Assembly: GCA_025457915.1 (NCBI GenBank)
Contig: JALOTL010000007.1
Span: forward strand, 178,368 to 242,367
DNA length: 64,000 nucleotides
DNA from: Spirochaetota bacterium
GTDB lineage: Bacteria; Spirochaetota; UBA4802; UBA5550
Direction: 5' to 3'
Part shown: positions 63,542 to 64,000 of the stretch, in pieces
Layout: every line of letters starts with the position of its first letter
Position numbering within the stretch: position 1 is the first letter of the stretch
Position numbers and translations under genes: made by a program
The notes under the pieces: generated by a model
Databases searched by the model: none
What the model was told of the DNA's origin: nothing
What the model saw: only the letters and a program-made list of their open reading frames with translations

Positions 63542-64000
63542 TCAGAACTTCACCCCTGCGCCGATTTTTGCGTAAAACCTGTGGACGTCGTCGAACTTGT
63601 GCCATGTCCTCGCAGGCACTATCACCCAGTAAAAACCGGCGTTGAATGAAGCGATGCCCTTCGTGAAGGCAAAGCTGACGTACGGACTTATATCGCTCAC
63701 ACCCTTCTTTACGGGCCATTTCTTGAGGGCAATGGTTGAATAATCTTCATATGAAAAATAAGAGTACTGCTTCATCTTCGCCGTGTGCTGGTAATAATAA
63801 CCGGCAGTCGCGCCGAGCGTGAGCCTGTTCTCCTTCGTAAGTTCAAAGTCCCTTTTCAGCCCGATCTGGACGTACCAGTCTTTCCCCCTGCCCCAGGACG
63901 CGTAATAGTCGTACGACACCGCAACTGACGGCGTGACGATCTTCAACGCGTCTATGCTGGCGAATACGGTAGCGGTCATGAAGCTGTTGTTCGTCTTTTT
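63542..64000 (-). CDS. Outer-membrane beta-barrel protein, 5' end beyond window
   Basis: An open frame enters from the right edge (codons continue past 64000) and ends at 63542, giving 152 visible residues. It has the alternating pattern of a porin-like barrel: DWYVQIGLKRDFELTKENRL, TLGATAGYYYQHTA, ISPYVSFAFTKGIASFNAGF, and ends with RFYAKIGAGVKF, whose terminal Phe is the usual BAM recognition residue. Function unknown; signal peptide not visible. The ATG at 63979 is internal and not the start. Confidence 0.72.
   Translation of the reverse strand, partial: KKTNNSFMTATVFASIDALKIVTPSVAVSYDYYASWGRGKDWYVQIGLKRDFELTKENRLTLGATAGYYYQHTAKMKQYSYFSYEDYSTIALKKWPVKKGVSDISPYVSFAFTKGIASFNAGFYWVIVPARTWHKFDDVHRFYAKIGAGVKF

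Overview
The window looks like chromosomal DNA of a spirochaete related to the Leptospirales. The clearest marker is a tandem pair of periplasmic flagellin (flaB) genes at 58.3-60.2 kb; both proteins carry the signature flagellin ends and the SMWFHMGPN block seen in Leptospira FlaB. Many predicted lipoproteins with relaxed lipoboxes, exported ankyrin proteins and an HD-GYP regulator fit the same picture. Base composition is mixed, with very AT-rich intergenic stretches. Core genes appear to use AGG for arginine and ATA for isoleucine heavily.

Layout. 0-2.5 kb: end of a HEAT-like gene, then an LEA14-like lipoprotein overlapping manC. 2.5-6.9 kb: a 1437-residue CoA-activase/dehydratase-like fusion on the minus strand. 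7.3-12.2 kb: a REC-PAS-HD-GYP protein, a GNAT plus CAP-domain pair, a DUF2892 membrane protein, a stand-alone AICAR formyltransferase and a YjbQ-family protein. 12.2-17.1 kb: a secreted cluster of a DUF4382-like lipoprotein, a metzincin-like protein lacking its catalytic glutamate, and an SGNH hydrolase. 17.2-22.8 kb: a minus-strand run STAS - pth - xpaC - telA - DJ-1 - double cNMP-binding protein - membrane protein. 23.1-24.9 kb: an exported ankyrin protein and a radical SAM protein.

The 25-34 kb segment looks accessory: an esterase, a flavodoxin, a split-barrel/LytTR fusion, a tightly overlapping TfoX-VOC-CxxC peptide-GNAT-GNAT run, a degenerate SDR, an ankyrin/ricin-lectin pair, and a 109-bp MITE-like element flanked by ATAA just before lysS. 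34-46 kb: lysS, hbd, recD, a 1543-residue pseudokinase/STAND ATPase/TPR/GAF/AraC regulator, a secreted lipase and a WYL regulator. 46-54.8 kb: ileS-lspA, xseA-xseB-lipoprotein, an NAD-dependent epimerase, suhB and a PflX-like radical SAM protein. 54.8-60.8 kb: a 1018-residue membrane protein with a degenerate spermidine-synthase-like part and TPRs, the flaB pair, and a small gene preceded by a sigma-28-like promoter. 60.9-64 kb: a 645-residue aconitase, a CxxCC protein and a truncated outer-membrane barrel.

The most unusual items are the proteins that keep a fold but lose catalytic residues (pseudokinase, metzincin, SDR, SpeE-like), the split-barrel/LytTR fusion and the MITE. I found no rRNA, tRNA or CRISPR array.
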